The notes beneath the pieces were generated by a model. It did not search any database. It was not told where the DNA came from and saw only the letters and a list, made by a program, of their open reading frames with translations. This document shows positions 1 through 6,486 of a stretch of 64,000 bases of DNA, one piece after another. How positions within the stretch are numbered: the first letter of the stretch is position 1; each line of letters begins with the position of its first letter. Position numbers and translations under genes: made by a program. This stretch comes from Clostridium sp. Cult2 (GTDB lineage: Bacteria; Bacillota; Clostridia; Tissierellales; Tepidimicrobiaceae). The stretch spans positions 1 through 64,000 of the forward strand of contig NZ_PPXX01000065.1 of NCBI RefSeq assembly GCF_021655075.1, written 5' to 3'.

Positions 1-15
1 TAATTTAATATTTAT

Positions 16-91
16 GCTGGTGTAGCTCAATTGGCAGAGCAACTGACTTGTAATCAGTAGGTTGGGGGTTCAAGTCCTCTCACCAGCTCCA
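16..91 (+). tRNA. tRNA-Thr (TGT)
   Basis: Full cloverleaf: acceptor GCTGGTG pairs with CACCAGC, the anticodon loop reads CTTGTAA, and CCA is encoded. The discriminator base is U73. This matches the UGGA bulge of the threonine T-box leader at about 29.7 kb, which would pair with a UCCA tail. Confidence 0.97.
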
Positions 92-101
92 TTAAATGAA
101 T

Positions 102-187
102 GGAGGAGTTCCCGAGTTGGCTAAAGGGGACGGACTGTAAATCCGTTGGCTAAGCCTTCACTGGTTCGAATCCAGTCTCCTCCACCA
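102..187 (+). tRNA. tRNA-Tyr (GTA)
   Basis: Long variable arm typical of bacterial tRNA-Tyr. Acceptor GGAGGAG pairs with CTCCTCC, the anticodon is GTA, and CCA is encoded. It lies 10 bp after tRNA-Thr. Confidence 0.97.
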
Positions 188-245
188 TATAAATTTAATT
201 TGCTAATATTACTTAAAAAGGATAATTTTAAAAGCTTGTCTCCTA

Positions 246-274
246 TTGACTTTATTAGCAAAAGAGTTTATAAT
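246..274 (+). promoter_or_regulatory. Sigma-A promoter inside the tRNA array
   Basis: TTGACT (246-251), a 17-bp spacer and a perfect TATAAT (269-274) lie in the 120-bp gap between tRNA-Tyr and the first half-tRNA. It should drive the rest of the array, including the half-tRNA elements, so those are probably transcribed. Confidence 0.8.
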
Positions 275-310
275 AGATTACTGTGAAACATTTAATAAAA
301 AATTCAATAC

Positions 311-360
311 TTGAAAGACAAATGGCATTTACAATTACATGCGGGTGTAGCTCAGTGGTA
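311..360 (+). repeat. 50-bp direct repeat, copy 1 (ends in tRNA-Gly 5' half)
   Basis: Positions 311-360 recur at 437-486 with one mismatch (A versus T at 333/459). The repeat covers about 30 bp of upstream flank plus the first 20 nt of tRNA-Gly. Copy 1 breaks off in the D-loop; copy 2 continues into the intact gene. The 5' half-tRNA itself is 341-360. Confidence 0.95.
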
Positions 361-411
361 TAAGCAGAGAGCCCAAATCAGGCTTTTCGATTTGGTGCGA
401 ATCGCTTAGTC
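361..411 (+). ncRNA. tRNA-associated structured element, copy 1 (after half tRNA-Gly)
   Basis: A 51-nt element begins immediately after the D-loop GGTA of a truncated tRNA-Gly. I read an outer stem TAAGC/GCTTA (361-365/404-408). An asymmetric loop AGAGA versus GAATC follows. The long inner helix joins G371-C372-CCAAATC to GATTTGG-U-G397-C398, with one bulged U, and is capped by a pyrimidine-rich loop. The same 51-nt layout recurs at 797-847. All base changes within the helix keep or add pairing (371/398 G-C to A-U; 379/389 C-G to U-A). A tandem G-A/A-G juxtaposition beside the inner helix resembles a kink-turn. I do not recognise it as a known family. Confidence 0.7.
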
Positions 412-436
412 AGGCAAAACTGAGTGCTAACGAAAT

Positions 437-486
437 TTGAAAGACAAATGGCATTTACTATTACATGCGGGTGTAGCTCAGTGGTA
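437..486 (+). repeat. 50-bp direct repeat, copy 2 (runs into intact tRNA-Gly)
   Basis: Partner of 311-360, with one mismatch. The pair brackets the 51-nt element and 25 bp of spacer. This is the footprint expected if the element arrived together with a tandem duplication of the tRNA 5' end. Confidence 0.95.
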
Positions 487-540
487 GAGCCCCAGCCTTC
501 CAAGCTGGTTGCGAGGGTTCGATCCCCTTCACCCGCTCCA
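467..540 (+). tRNA. tRNA-Gly (TCC)
   Basis: Intact tRNA: acceptor GCGGGTG pairs with CACCCGC, the anticodon loop is CTTCCAA, and CCA is encoded. It is the complete counterpart of the half-gene at 341-360. Confidence 0.97.
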
Positions 541-607
541 TTAGAAAAGACATTATAAATAATAGGTTCTAATAAATACAGGGGTGTCCACAATAGGAGA
601 TAAAATT

Positions 608-684
608 GCACCTATAGCTCAGTAGGATAGAGCAACGGACTTCTAATCCGTGTGCCGGGGGTTCGAATCCTCCTAGGTGCACCA
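608..684 (+). tRNA. tRNA-Arg (TCT)
   Basis: Acceptor GCACCTA pairs with TAGGTGC, the anticodon is TCT, and CCA is encoded. Confidence 0.97.
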
Positions 685-690
685 TAATGT

Positions 691-767
691 TGGGGCGTAG
701 CCAAGTCGGTAAGGCACTAGACTTTGACTCTAGCATTCCACAGGTTCGAGTCCTGTCGCCCCAGCCA
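691..767 (+). tRNA. tRNA-Gln (TTG)
   Basis: Begins with T as usual for tRNA-Gln. Acceptor TGGGGCG pairs with CGCCCCA, the anticodon is TTG, and CCA is encoded. Confidence 0.97.
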
Positions 768-770
768 TTA

Positions 771-796
771 ATCATGACCCATTAGCTCAGGCGGTA
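771..796 (+). repeat. 26-bp direct repeat, copy 1 (tRNA-Lys 5' half)
   Basis: Identical to 901-926. Nucleotides 776-796 are the first 21 nt of tRNA-Lys and stop at the same D-loop GGTA point as the half tRNA-Gly. The structured element follows directly. Confidence 0.95.
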
Positions 797-847
797 TAAG
801 CAGAGAACCCAAATTGTGTTTTTCAATTTGGTGTGAATCGCTTAGTC
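797..847 (+). ncRNA. tRNA-associated structured element, copy 2 (after half tRNA-Lys)
   Basis: Same length (51 nt) and architecture as 361-411: TAAGC/GCTTA outer stem (797-801/840-844), AGAGA versus GAATC loop, and an inner helix A807-C808-CCAAATTG with CAATTTGG-U-G833-U834. Relative to copy 1, two pairs change on both strands and one further pair forms (G816-C824). The flanks after GTC are unrelated to those of copy 1. This sets the element boundary and argues against simple duplication of a larger segment. Confidence 0.7.
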
Positions 848-905
848 CGTTCCACAAAGGTCAATGGAAAAACAAAACTTTTACTGTAGTTAATTAAACT
901 ATCAT

Positions 906-981
906 GACCCATTAGCTCAGGCGGTAGAGCACCTGACTTTTAATCAGGGTGTCCGGCGTTCGAGTCGCCGATGGGTCACCA
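906..981 (+). tRNA. tRNA-Lys (TTT)
   Basis: Intact gene, preceded 58 bp upstream by its own 5' half plus element. The anticodon loop is CTTTTAA, acceptor GACCCAT pairs with ATGGGTC, and CCA is encoded. The first 21 nt lie in the second copy of the 26-bp direct repeat (901-926). Confidence 0.97.
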
Positions 982-1032
982 TTATAATTATGAACTTAAT
1001 AAAATATATTGTAATCTAGATAGAACAATATT

Positions 1033-1123
1033 GGAGAGGTACCGAAGAGGTCATAACGGGGCGGTCTTGAAAACCGTTAGGGTCTTACGGCCCACGTGGG
1101 TTCGAATCCCACCCTCTCCGCCA
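1033..1123 (+). tRNA. tRNA-Ser (TGA)
   Basis: Class II tRNA with a long variable arm. Acceptor GGAGAGG pairs with CCTCTCC, the anticodon is TGA, the discriminator is G, and CCA is encoded. Confidence 0.97.
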
Positions 1124-1134
1124 TTAGTTTACAT

Positions 1135-1226
1135 GGAGAAGTACTCAAGTGGCTGAAGAGGCTCCCCTGCTAAGGGAGTAGGTCCTTCAATGGGGCGCGA
1201 GGGTTCAAATCCCTCCTTCTCCGCCA
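1135..1226 (+). tRNA. tRNA-Ser (GCT)
   Basis: Class II tRNA with a long variable arm. Acceptor GGAGAAG pairs with CTTCTCC, the anticodon is GCT, and CCA is encoded. Confidence 0.97.
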
Positions 1227-1232
1227 ATATTG

Positions 1233-1309
1233 GGGCCTTTAGCTCAGTCGGTTAGAGCGCCCGGCTCATAACCGGTAGGTCCGGGGTTCGAGTCCCTGAA
1301 GGCCCACCA
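1233..1309 (+). tRNA. tRNA with CAT anticodon (elongator Met or Ile2), copy 1
   Basis: Acceptor GGGCCTT pairs with AAGGCCC, so it has a G1-C72 pair and is not an initiator. The anticodon loop is CTCATAA and CCA is encoded. It could be elongator tRNA-Met or the lysidine-modified tRNA-Ile2; the sequence alone does not settle this. An identical gene lies at 1728-1804. Confidence 0.93.
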
Positions 1310-1310
1310 C

Positions 1311-1386
1311 GCCCAGATAGCTCAGTAGGTAGAGCAGAGGACTGAAAATCCTCGTGTCGGTGGTTCGATTCCGCCTCTGGGCACCA
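1311..1386 (+). tRNA. tRNA-Phe (GAA)
   Basis: Starts one base after the preceding tRNA. Acceptor GCCCAGA pairs with TCTGGGC, the anticodon loop is CTGAAAA, and CCA is encoded. Confidence 0.97.
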
Positions 1387-1419
1387 TGTAATAACATTCA
1401 AGGTGAGGGATAATAACAA

Positions 1420-1494
1420 AGGGGTGTAGTTCAGCGGTAGAACGTCGGTCTCCAAAACCGAATGTCGTGGGTTCGAGTCCTGCCACCCCTGCCA
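1420..1494 (+). tRNA. tRNA-Trp (CCA)
   Basis: Acceptor AGGGGTG pairs with CACCCCT, the anticodon is CCA, the discriminator is G, and the CCA tail is encoded. Confidence 0.97.
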
Positions 1495-1504
1495 TTCGAG
1501 ATAG

Positions 1505-1580
1505 GGGCGCATAGCTCAGCTGGGAGAGCACCTGCCTTACAAGCAGGGGGTCATAGGTTCGAGCCCTATTGCGCCCACCA
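1505..1580 (+). tRNA. tRNA-Val (TAC)
   Basis: Acceptor GGGCGCA pairs with TGCGCCC, the anticodon is TAC, and CCA is encoded. Confidence 0.97.
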
Positions 1581-1581
1581 G

Positions 1582-1602
1582 TTTCAACCCTTTGGGTTGA
1601 AA
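1582..1602 (+). other. Perfect 9-bp hairpin between tRNA-Val and tRNA-Ile
   Basis: TTTCAACCC, loop TTT, then GGGTTGAAA. No U-run follows, so it is more likely a processing or stability structure, or a weak pause site, than a complete terminator. Confidence 0.6.
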
Positions 1603-1646
1603 ATTGTGAAGTGTAAATAAAGTTAAAAATACCGCATAAGCGGCAT

Positions 1647-1723
<77 letters not shown>

Positions 1724-1727
1724 CTTG

Positions 1728-1804
1728 GGGCCTTTAGCTCAGTCGGTTAGAGCGCCCGGCTCATAACCGGTAGGTCCGGGGTTCGAGTCCCTGAAGGCCC
1801 ACCA
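1728..1804 (+). tRNA. tRNA with CAT anticodon (elongator Met or Ile2), copy 2
   Basis: Base-for-base identical to 1233-1309. It is the last gene of the array, directly before the terminator. Confidence 0.93.
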
Positions 1805-1820
1805 AAAATATAAATAAAAA

Positions 1821-1857
1821 AACAACAGACTTTGTAGGAAAGGTCTGTTGTTTTTTA
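1821..1857. terminator. Bidirectional terminator, tRNA array / YprB-like gene
   Basis: Stem AACAACAGAC (1821-1830) pairs with GTCTGTTGTT (1843-1852), with T-rich tails in both directions. It ends the tRNA array on the plus strand and the nuclease gene on the minus strand. Confidence 0.9.
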
Positions 1858-2769
1858 TTGTTGTTTTACATAATAAACTAGTTTCTTTATTATATTTTTA
1901 ATATTATCCATTACATATTTATCTTCTACTTTTAAAAGAATAATATTATCTGGTACCATATATTGAGAAAGGTCTTTTAATTGAAATTTATAAGGGAAAA
2001 TTTTTTTATTGAGAAATATAGCTTTTTTAGTAGGGGTTACAAGTCCTTCTTGCACTTCTAAATCAATAGTCATGGAAGTAGATTGCCAAATGATATTAAA
2101 TCCTTCTTGGTAATAAGCAATATTTATATTTTCGTCTATAAATGATGTATTGCATGAAATATTAAAAACATCTCCACTAATAATAATATTTTTAATCTTA
2201 ATTACCATTTTATGATTATTAAAATTAACTGATACGGTTTTCATATCATCAATAAGTTTAAAAAAATCAAGAATATCTACTAAATAGTAAAGATCATCAT
2301 AATTATGTTTTAAAATTTTTTCTTTTAATAGAAAGTCTCCTCTACTCATGTATTGGTAATAAAAGTTGATACAGTCTTTTCCAGAATATTCATCTTCCCT
2401 AAAGATTCCTAAACTTTCTTCAATGGTTTTTAGTTTTAAATTTTTTATATCAATATATGGGCTTTCAACTCTAACCTTTCTATAAATATCAAAACTATCA
2501 CCATTATAGGTAATAATTAGATTAAACTTTTCAATAAAGGAATTAAATTTATTCAATAAATCTTCTTCCTCATCAGTATGATTTGCAAAGAATTGTGTCA
2601 AATACCAATTATCTTTTCTTTCATCAAAATAGATTAATCCTATTAGATAAATATGATTATACTTTCTACTTAAGCCTGTAGTTTCTATATCTAAAAAACA
2701 CAATTTTTTTTCTCTAAAATAATTATCAACAACTTTCTTAGATTTCAACAAATGTTTATATATTTCCAT
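1855..2769 (-). CDS. YprB-type ribonuclease H-like exonuclease domain protein
   Basis: A 304-residue protein with the DEDD-exonuclease fold signature. DIETTG lies at residues 27-32 and gives the first two acidic residues. YNGDSFDI near 88-95 gives the third. HNYDDL near 155-160 supplies the last Asp. This pattern matches the YprB/RNase_H_2 (PF13482-like) family of predicted 3'-5' nucleases. The C-terminal 130 residues show no catalytic motif and may help bind nucleic acid. It is likely cytoplasmic. It is a single gene, divergent from the next gene, and shares a terminator with the tRNA array. The start ATG is preceded by AGGGAGAA. The physiological substrate is unknown. Confidence 0.75.
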   Translation of the reverse strand: MEIYKHLLKSKKVVDNYFREKKLCFLDIETTGLSRKYNHIYLIGLIYFDERKDNWYLTQFFANHTDEEEDLLNKFNSFIEKFNLIITYNGDSFDIYRKVRVESPYIDIKNLKLKTIEESLGIFREDEYSGKDCINFYYQYMSRGDFLLKEKILKHNYDDLYYLVDILDFFKLIDDMKTVSVNFNNHKMVIKIKNIIISGDVFNISCNTSFIDENINIAYYQEGFNIIWQSTSMTIDLEVQEGLVTPTKKAIFLNKKIFPYKFQLKDLSQYMVPDNIILLKVEDKYVMDNIKNIIKKLVYYVKQQ

Positions 2770-2876
2770 ATGTAATTCTCCCTTTTTCTATAATATGATA
2801 TAATAATCCTATATTTAAAACTATATGTTGATCTTATCATATTAATATTCTAGAATCTATTGAAAGGAGTATAAAA

Positions 2877-4343
2877 ATGAATCAATGGAGCAAACTTGAT
2901 GATGATTTAGATATATCAAAATTAACAGATGAAGAATTGAAGTCTATAATAATAGAATTAAACGATGCTCAACTTTATTATATAAGAAACATGTCATATT
3001 ATTACCTCTCTAGTAGAATTGGAAAACTTATTGAATTAGTAGAGGTCAAAAATTATTTTGATGATAGAAATAATATAGATGAAAAAAAGATTATACTTAA
3101 TAGTTATAATGTAATTATAAATTCCTTTATGAATTTCCATGAAGATATGGTAGAAAAAGAAATAGAAGAGAGAATAAATACATTATTGGATACTAGAGAG
3201 AAATTATATGATTTAGCAATGGCGCTAAATGCTTATGAAGTTGAGATTTCCTATATAAAAGAATTAATAGATTACCATATAATGAAGACAATATCTAAAG
3301 TAGATTATAAGGATGTTAATCTAGATAAAATTAAAATTAACACCTTAATTAATAGGACTAGAAGAGCATTAGATAGTGCAGAATCTAATGATATTATTTT
3401 TATGTCTATAGTTTCCAATATATTGAGCATAATACCCTTTAGAATGAGTAAATATAAATATTTTGACTTAATTAAATCTACTTTAATTAGAAATTTTAGC
3501 AACTATCCATTATATGTGGTAAAAACCCAAATAGAGGAATATAAAACTATATTCGATAGTAGATATATTGGAGACTATGGTATTGTATTTGATAATTATT
3601 TTACTAATATACAAAAGTATAAAAATATAAATATAAAATCTAAGTCCTTAGATGAAATAGAGAATATTACTAAAGATATTGTTCAATTAATGGAAGAAAT
3701 CAATAAGTGGAGTATTTTTATAAGAGATTTAGGAGTGATTCTTAACAGATTAATGGTTATATATATGACTAAAAAAGAAATTCCCATCAACCTTAAAATA
3801 AGAGATAATTTTAAAAAATGGGATGAATATTATCAAAATAGAGATGAAAAATTACTGGATTCCTTAATAAAAACATGTGATAGCCAGTTGACAACACTGG
3901 AAAAGGGATTATTAAATGGTATAAAAAAATTAGAAATTACAAGCCAAGAAGCATCAACTAGACAAGGTTTTAATGATGAAAATCTTAATAAAGAGATATT
4001 ATTTACTGGAAAAGTTTTAACTTATTATAATGATATGAAGTTTACTAGGTTGGATTTATTGTATCCTGACAAATATGAAATAGTAGAGAAAGATTATTTG
4101 ATACAATTAATAGATAATTTAATTCAATATATAAATAGAAGTATATCTACAATGTCTAACTTAGAAAGGAAAATTAGGATGAGAAGGTTATTATCTATAC
4201 TTCAATTACCTTTTAAGAACATAAGAGAGTTTTTTACCTATATAGAGTACTCTCTAGATGATAGAGCTATTAGTATCGAAGAAGTGCTTTTTACCTTAGA
4301 TGCAGTTAATTATTTATTGGATGAATACATAGAAGGGCAATAA
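2877..4343 (+). CDS. Hypothetical helical protein, 488 aa
   Basis: I do not recognise this protein. It starts at an ATG behind GAAAGGAG and is rich in Leu, Ile, Lys, Glu and Asn. Long stretches look helical, with coiled-coil-like heptads around residues 95-150 and 265-300. There is no signal peptide or membrane segment and no conserved Cys or His cluster, so it is probably a cytoplasmic scaffold or lineage-specific protein. It stands alone between a divergent nuclease gene and its own terminator. Its base composition is like that of its neighbours. Confidence 0.8.
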   Translation: MNQWSKLDDDLDISKLTDEELKSIIIELNDAQLYYIRNMSYYYLSSRIGKLIELVEVKNYFDDRNNIDEKKIILNSYNVIINSFMNFHEDMVEKEIEERINTLLDTREKLYDLAMALNAYEVEISYIKELIDYHIMKTISKVDYKDVNLDKIKINTLINRTRRALDSAESNDIIFMSIVSNILSIIPFRMSKYKYFDLIKSTLIRNFSNYPLYVVKTQIEEYKTIFDSRYIGDYGIVFDNYFTNIQKYKNINIKSKSLDEIENITKDIVQLMEEINKWSIFIRDLGVILNRLMVIYMTKKEIPINLKIRDNFKKWDEYYQNRDEKLLDSLIKTCDSQLTTLEKGLLNGIKKLEITSQEASTRQGFNDENLNKEILFTGKVLTYYNDMKFTRLDLLYPDKYEIVEKDYLIQLIDNLIQYINRSISTMSNLERKIRMRRLLSILQLPFKNIREFFTYIEYSLDDRAISIEEVLFTLDAVNYLLDEYIEGQ

Positions 4344-4359
4344 CAGCCTTTCTTTTTTT
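4331..4359 (+). terminator. Terminator overlapping the stop codon of the 488-aa gene
   Basis: AGAAGGGC (4331-4338) pairs with GCCTTTCT (4346-4353) with one G-U, and a T-run follows. The TAA stop lies in the loop. Confidence 0.75.
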
Positions 4360-4421
4360 ATGTCTATTATATTTTAACATCCTTTTGGTAATAATAGATT
4401 AATGTGAACTGGAGGGATGAT

Positions 4422-5423
4422 ATGAAAAATAAAGTTGGTATACCGAGAGGAATGCTATATTATGATTATTATCTATTATGGAAAGAATTTTTTAATAATC
4501 TAGATGTAGAAGTAGTAACCTCTCCGAAAACTAATAAGGATATATTGAATAAGGGAGTTCATGCTTGTGTAGATGAAGCGTGTTTGCCAGTAAAAGTATT
4601 TCATGGTCATGTAGAATATTTAAAAGACAAAGTAGATTATATATTTATTCCAAAATTTATTAGTATTTATATGAGGGAGTATTGTTGTCCAAAACATTTA
4701 GGATTACCAGATATGGTGAAACATAGTGTGGAAGGATTGCCTCATATAATTGATACGGAAATAAATTTGAGAAAATCCAATAATAACTTAAAGAAGTCAA
4801 TTCTATATACAGGCAAATATTTTATAAAAAGTTCAAAAAAAATACACAGAGCATATAATGAAGCTTATAACCAATTTTCCAAATATACTAAATTAATGTC
4901 TCGTGGGGTCATACCAATTAATGCTGTTGGGTTATATGATGATTTATCATTTAATATTAAAGGGAGTAAAGAAATCTACAAAAGACAGATACTATTATTA
5001 GGACATTCTTACAACATTTACGATGAATATATTAACATGAATATAGCTTCAAAGTTAAAAAAAAGAAAAATAAAAGTTATTACAGCAGAAATGATTGAAG
5101 AAATATCAACAAGATACTATGCTTCAAAGTTGTCTAAGAGGATGTTTTGGACTCATGGTCAAAAAATAGTTGGAGCTGCTTTTTCATTAATTGAAAGAAA
5201 AATAATTGATGGTATTATTTATATTTCTGCTTTTGGTTGCGGGTTAGATTCTGTATTGATGGATTTAGTAGAAAGAAAAGCTAAAGAGTATAAGATACCC
5301 TTTACTTTACTAACAATCGATGAACAAACAGGCGAAGCCGGTATCAATACGAGGATTGAAGCTTTTCTAGATATGTTAGAGTGGAGGGATAATAATGAAG
5401 ATTACTTTTCCACACATGGGTAA
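4422..5423 (+). CDS. 2-hydroxyacyl-CoA dehydratase/activase-related protein (DUF2229-like)
   Basis: A 333-residue protein starting VGIPRGMLYYDYY and containing DEACLPVKVFHGHV (about 49-62), YCCP near 87-90 and an FGCG motif in the last third. These are hallmarks of the acyl-CoA dehydratase activase-related (DUF2229) family, whose Cys residues probably bind an Fe-S cluster. An upstream GTG at 4404 is possible, but GGAGGG at 4411-4416 sits correctly for the ATG at 4422. The gene overlaps the next by 29 bp, so it is translationally coupled. In many relatives these domains form one polypeptide of about 1400 residues with the ATPase; here they are three genes. The substrate is unknown. Confidence 0.8.
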   Translation: MKNKVGIPRGMLYYDYYLLWKEFFNNLDVEVVTSPKTNKDILNKGVHACVDEACLPVKVFHGHVEYLKDKVDYIFIPKFISIYMREYCCPKHLGLPDMVKHSVEGLPHIIDTEINLRKSNNNLKKSILYTGKYFIKSSKKIHRAYNEAYNQFSKYTKLMSRGVIPINAVGLYDDLSFNIKGSKEIYKRQILLLGHSYNIYDEYINMNIASKLKKRKIKVITAEMIEEISTRYYASKLSKRMFWTHGQKIVGAAFSLIERKIIDGIIYISAFGCGLDSVLMDLVERKAKEYKIPFTLLTIDEQTGEAGINTRIEAFLDMLEWRDNNEDYFSTHG

Positions 5424-6486
5424 TGTATATATTGCAGGAAAGGCTTTTTTTGAAGAGTTAGGCCAAGAGGTAATTCCACCACCAAGATGTAGTAGAAAAA
5501 CTTTAGAAACAGGAACCAAGTATTCCCAAGAAACTATTTGTTTACCCCTAAAAATTATGATTGGAAACTTTTTAGAGAGTATAGAAAAGGGAGCAGATAC
5601 TATTCTTTTAACTGGCAGTTGTGGACCTTGTAGATTTGGATATTATTCTATATTAGAGGAAAATATATTAAGGGATCTAGGATATGATATAGATTTTATA
5701 GTGTTTGATCCAATTGGGGAAGGGTGGAAACCTTTACGGGACAATATTTACAAAACGTTCAAAGTAACCAATGTAAAAGATATATTTGCTGCAGGTAAGT
5801 TAGGTTGGGAGCTTATTAAAAAGGCGGACTATATTATTCATTTGTCTAACCAAAAAAGAGCTTATGCAGTTGATAGCTATATGGTAGATTTGATTATTGA
5901 TGACTATTATGGAAAAGTAGAAGAAACATATGGAGAAAGAGCAATGATGGCACTTATGGATAAAACCATAGAAAGACTAAATGGAGTAAAAACAAATCCA
6001 GAGCATGTCCCTATTAGAATAGGATTAATAGGGGAGATATACACGGTTATAGAACCCTTTGTAAACTTAGAAGTAGAAAGAAAACTTGGTCATATGGGTG
6101 TTTTAGTTGAAAAGTCTTTGACTCCAACTATTTGGTTAGAACACCATGTTAAAAGTTTTCCTTTTGGTTCAAAGAGCGAAAGGAAGAAACATCAATTGGC
6201 TAAACCATATTTAAAAACTTTGGTAGGCGGTCATGGAAGGGAAACTGTAGGTTCAGCTATATATTTTAGAAACATAGGTTTTGATGGAGTAATCCAACTT
6301 TTACCTTTAAATTGCATGCCTGAAATTGTTGCTAAAAGTATATTAAATACTGTGAGTAAAGATTTGAACTTCCCTATTATGACATTAATATTGGATGAAA
6401 TGACGGGTGAAGCTGGCTATCTAACAAGGCTTGAAGCCTTTGTGGATTTACTCAAAAGAAGAAAAGAGGAGGTAAAATATGGATAA
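5395..6486 (+). CDS. 2-hydroxyacyl-CoA dehydratase-like subunit (CoA-protein activase family)
   Basis: A 363-residue protein homologous in layout to the preceding one. It begins KITFPHMGNVY, carries SQETICLPLKIMIGN (about 43-57) and GSCGPCRFGYYS (about 77-88), and ends with a DEMTGEAGYLTRLEAFVDLL segment that parallels DEQTGEAGINTRIEAFLDML in its neighbour. Shared motifs suggest an ancient duplication and a heterodimer holding an Fe-S cluster. The ATG at 5395 follows GGAGGG. The 3' end overlaps the activase gene by 8 bp. It probably accepts electrons from the ATP-driven activator encoded next. The reaction is not predictable from sequence. Confidence 0.8.
   Translation: MKITFPHMGNVYIAGKAFFEELGQEVIPPPRCSRKTLETGTKYSQETICLPLKIMIGNFLESIEKGADTILLTGSCGPCRFGYYSILEENILRDLGYDIDFIVFDPIGEGWKPLRDNIYKTFKVTNVKDIFAAGKLGWELIKKADYIIHLSNQKRAYAVDSYMVDLIIDDYYGKVEETYGERAMMALMDKTIERLNGVKTNPEHVPIRIGLIGEIYTVIEPFVNLEVERKLGHMGVLVEKSLTPTIWLEHHVKSFPFGSKSERKKHQLAKPYLKTLVGGHGRETVGSAIYFRNIGFDGVIQLLPLNCMPEIVAKSILNTVSKDLNFPIMTLILDEMTGEAGYLTRLEAFVDLLKRRKEEVKYG

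Noticed and set aside
361-411. Group I or group II intron, or a full T-box, in the half-tRNA
   Set aside because: 51 nt is far too short for an intron; there is no specifier, antiterminator or terminator, and the 3' tRNA half is absent.
311-486. CRISPR-like repeats
   Set aside because: Only two copies, with tRNA sequence and one structured spacer. No repeat-spacer periodicity and no cas genes anywhere in the window.
378-1531. Short minus- and plus-strand ORFs inside the tRNA array
   Set aside because: They overlap tRNA genes on the opposite strand or in other frames and have no RBS; their sequences follow tRNA stems.
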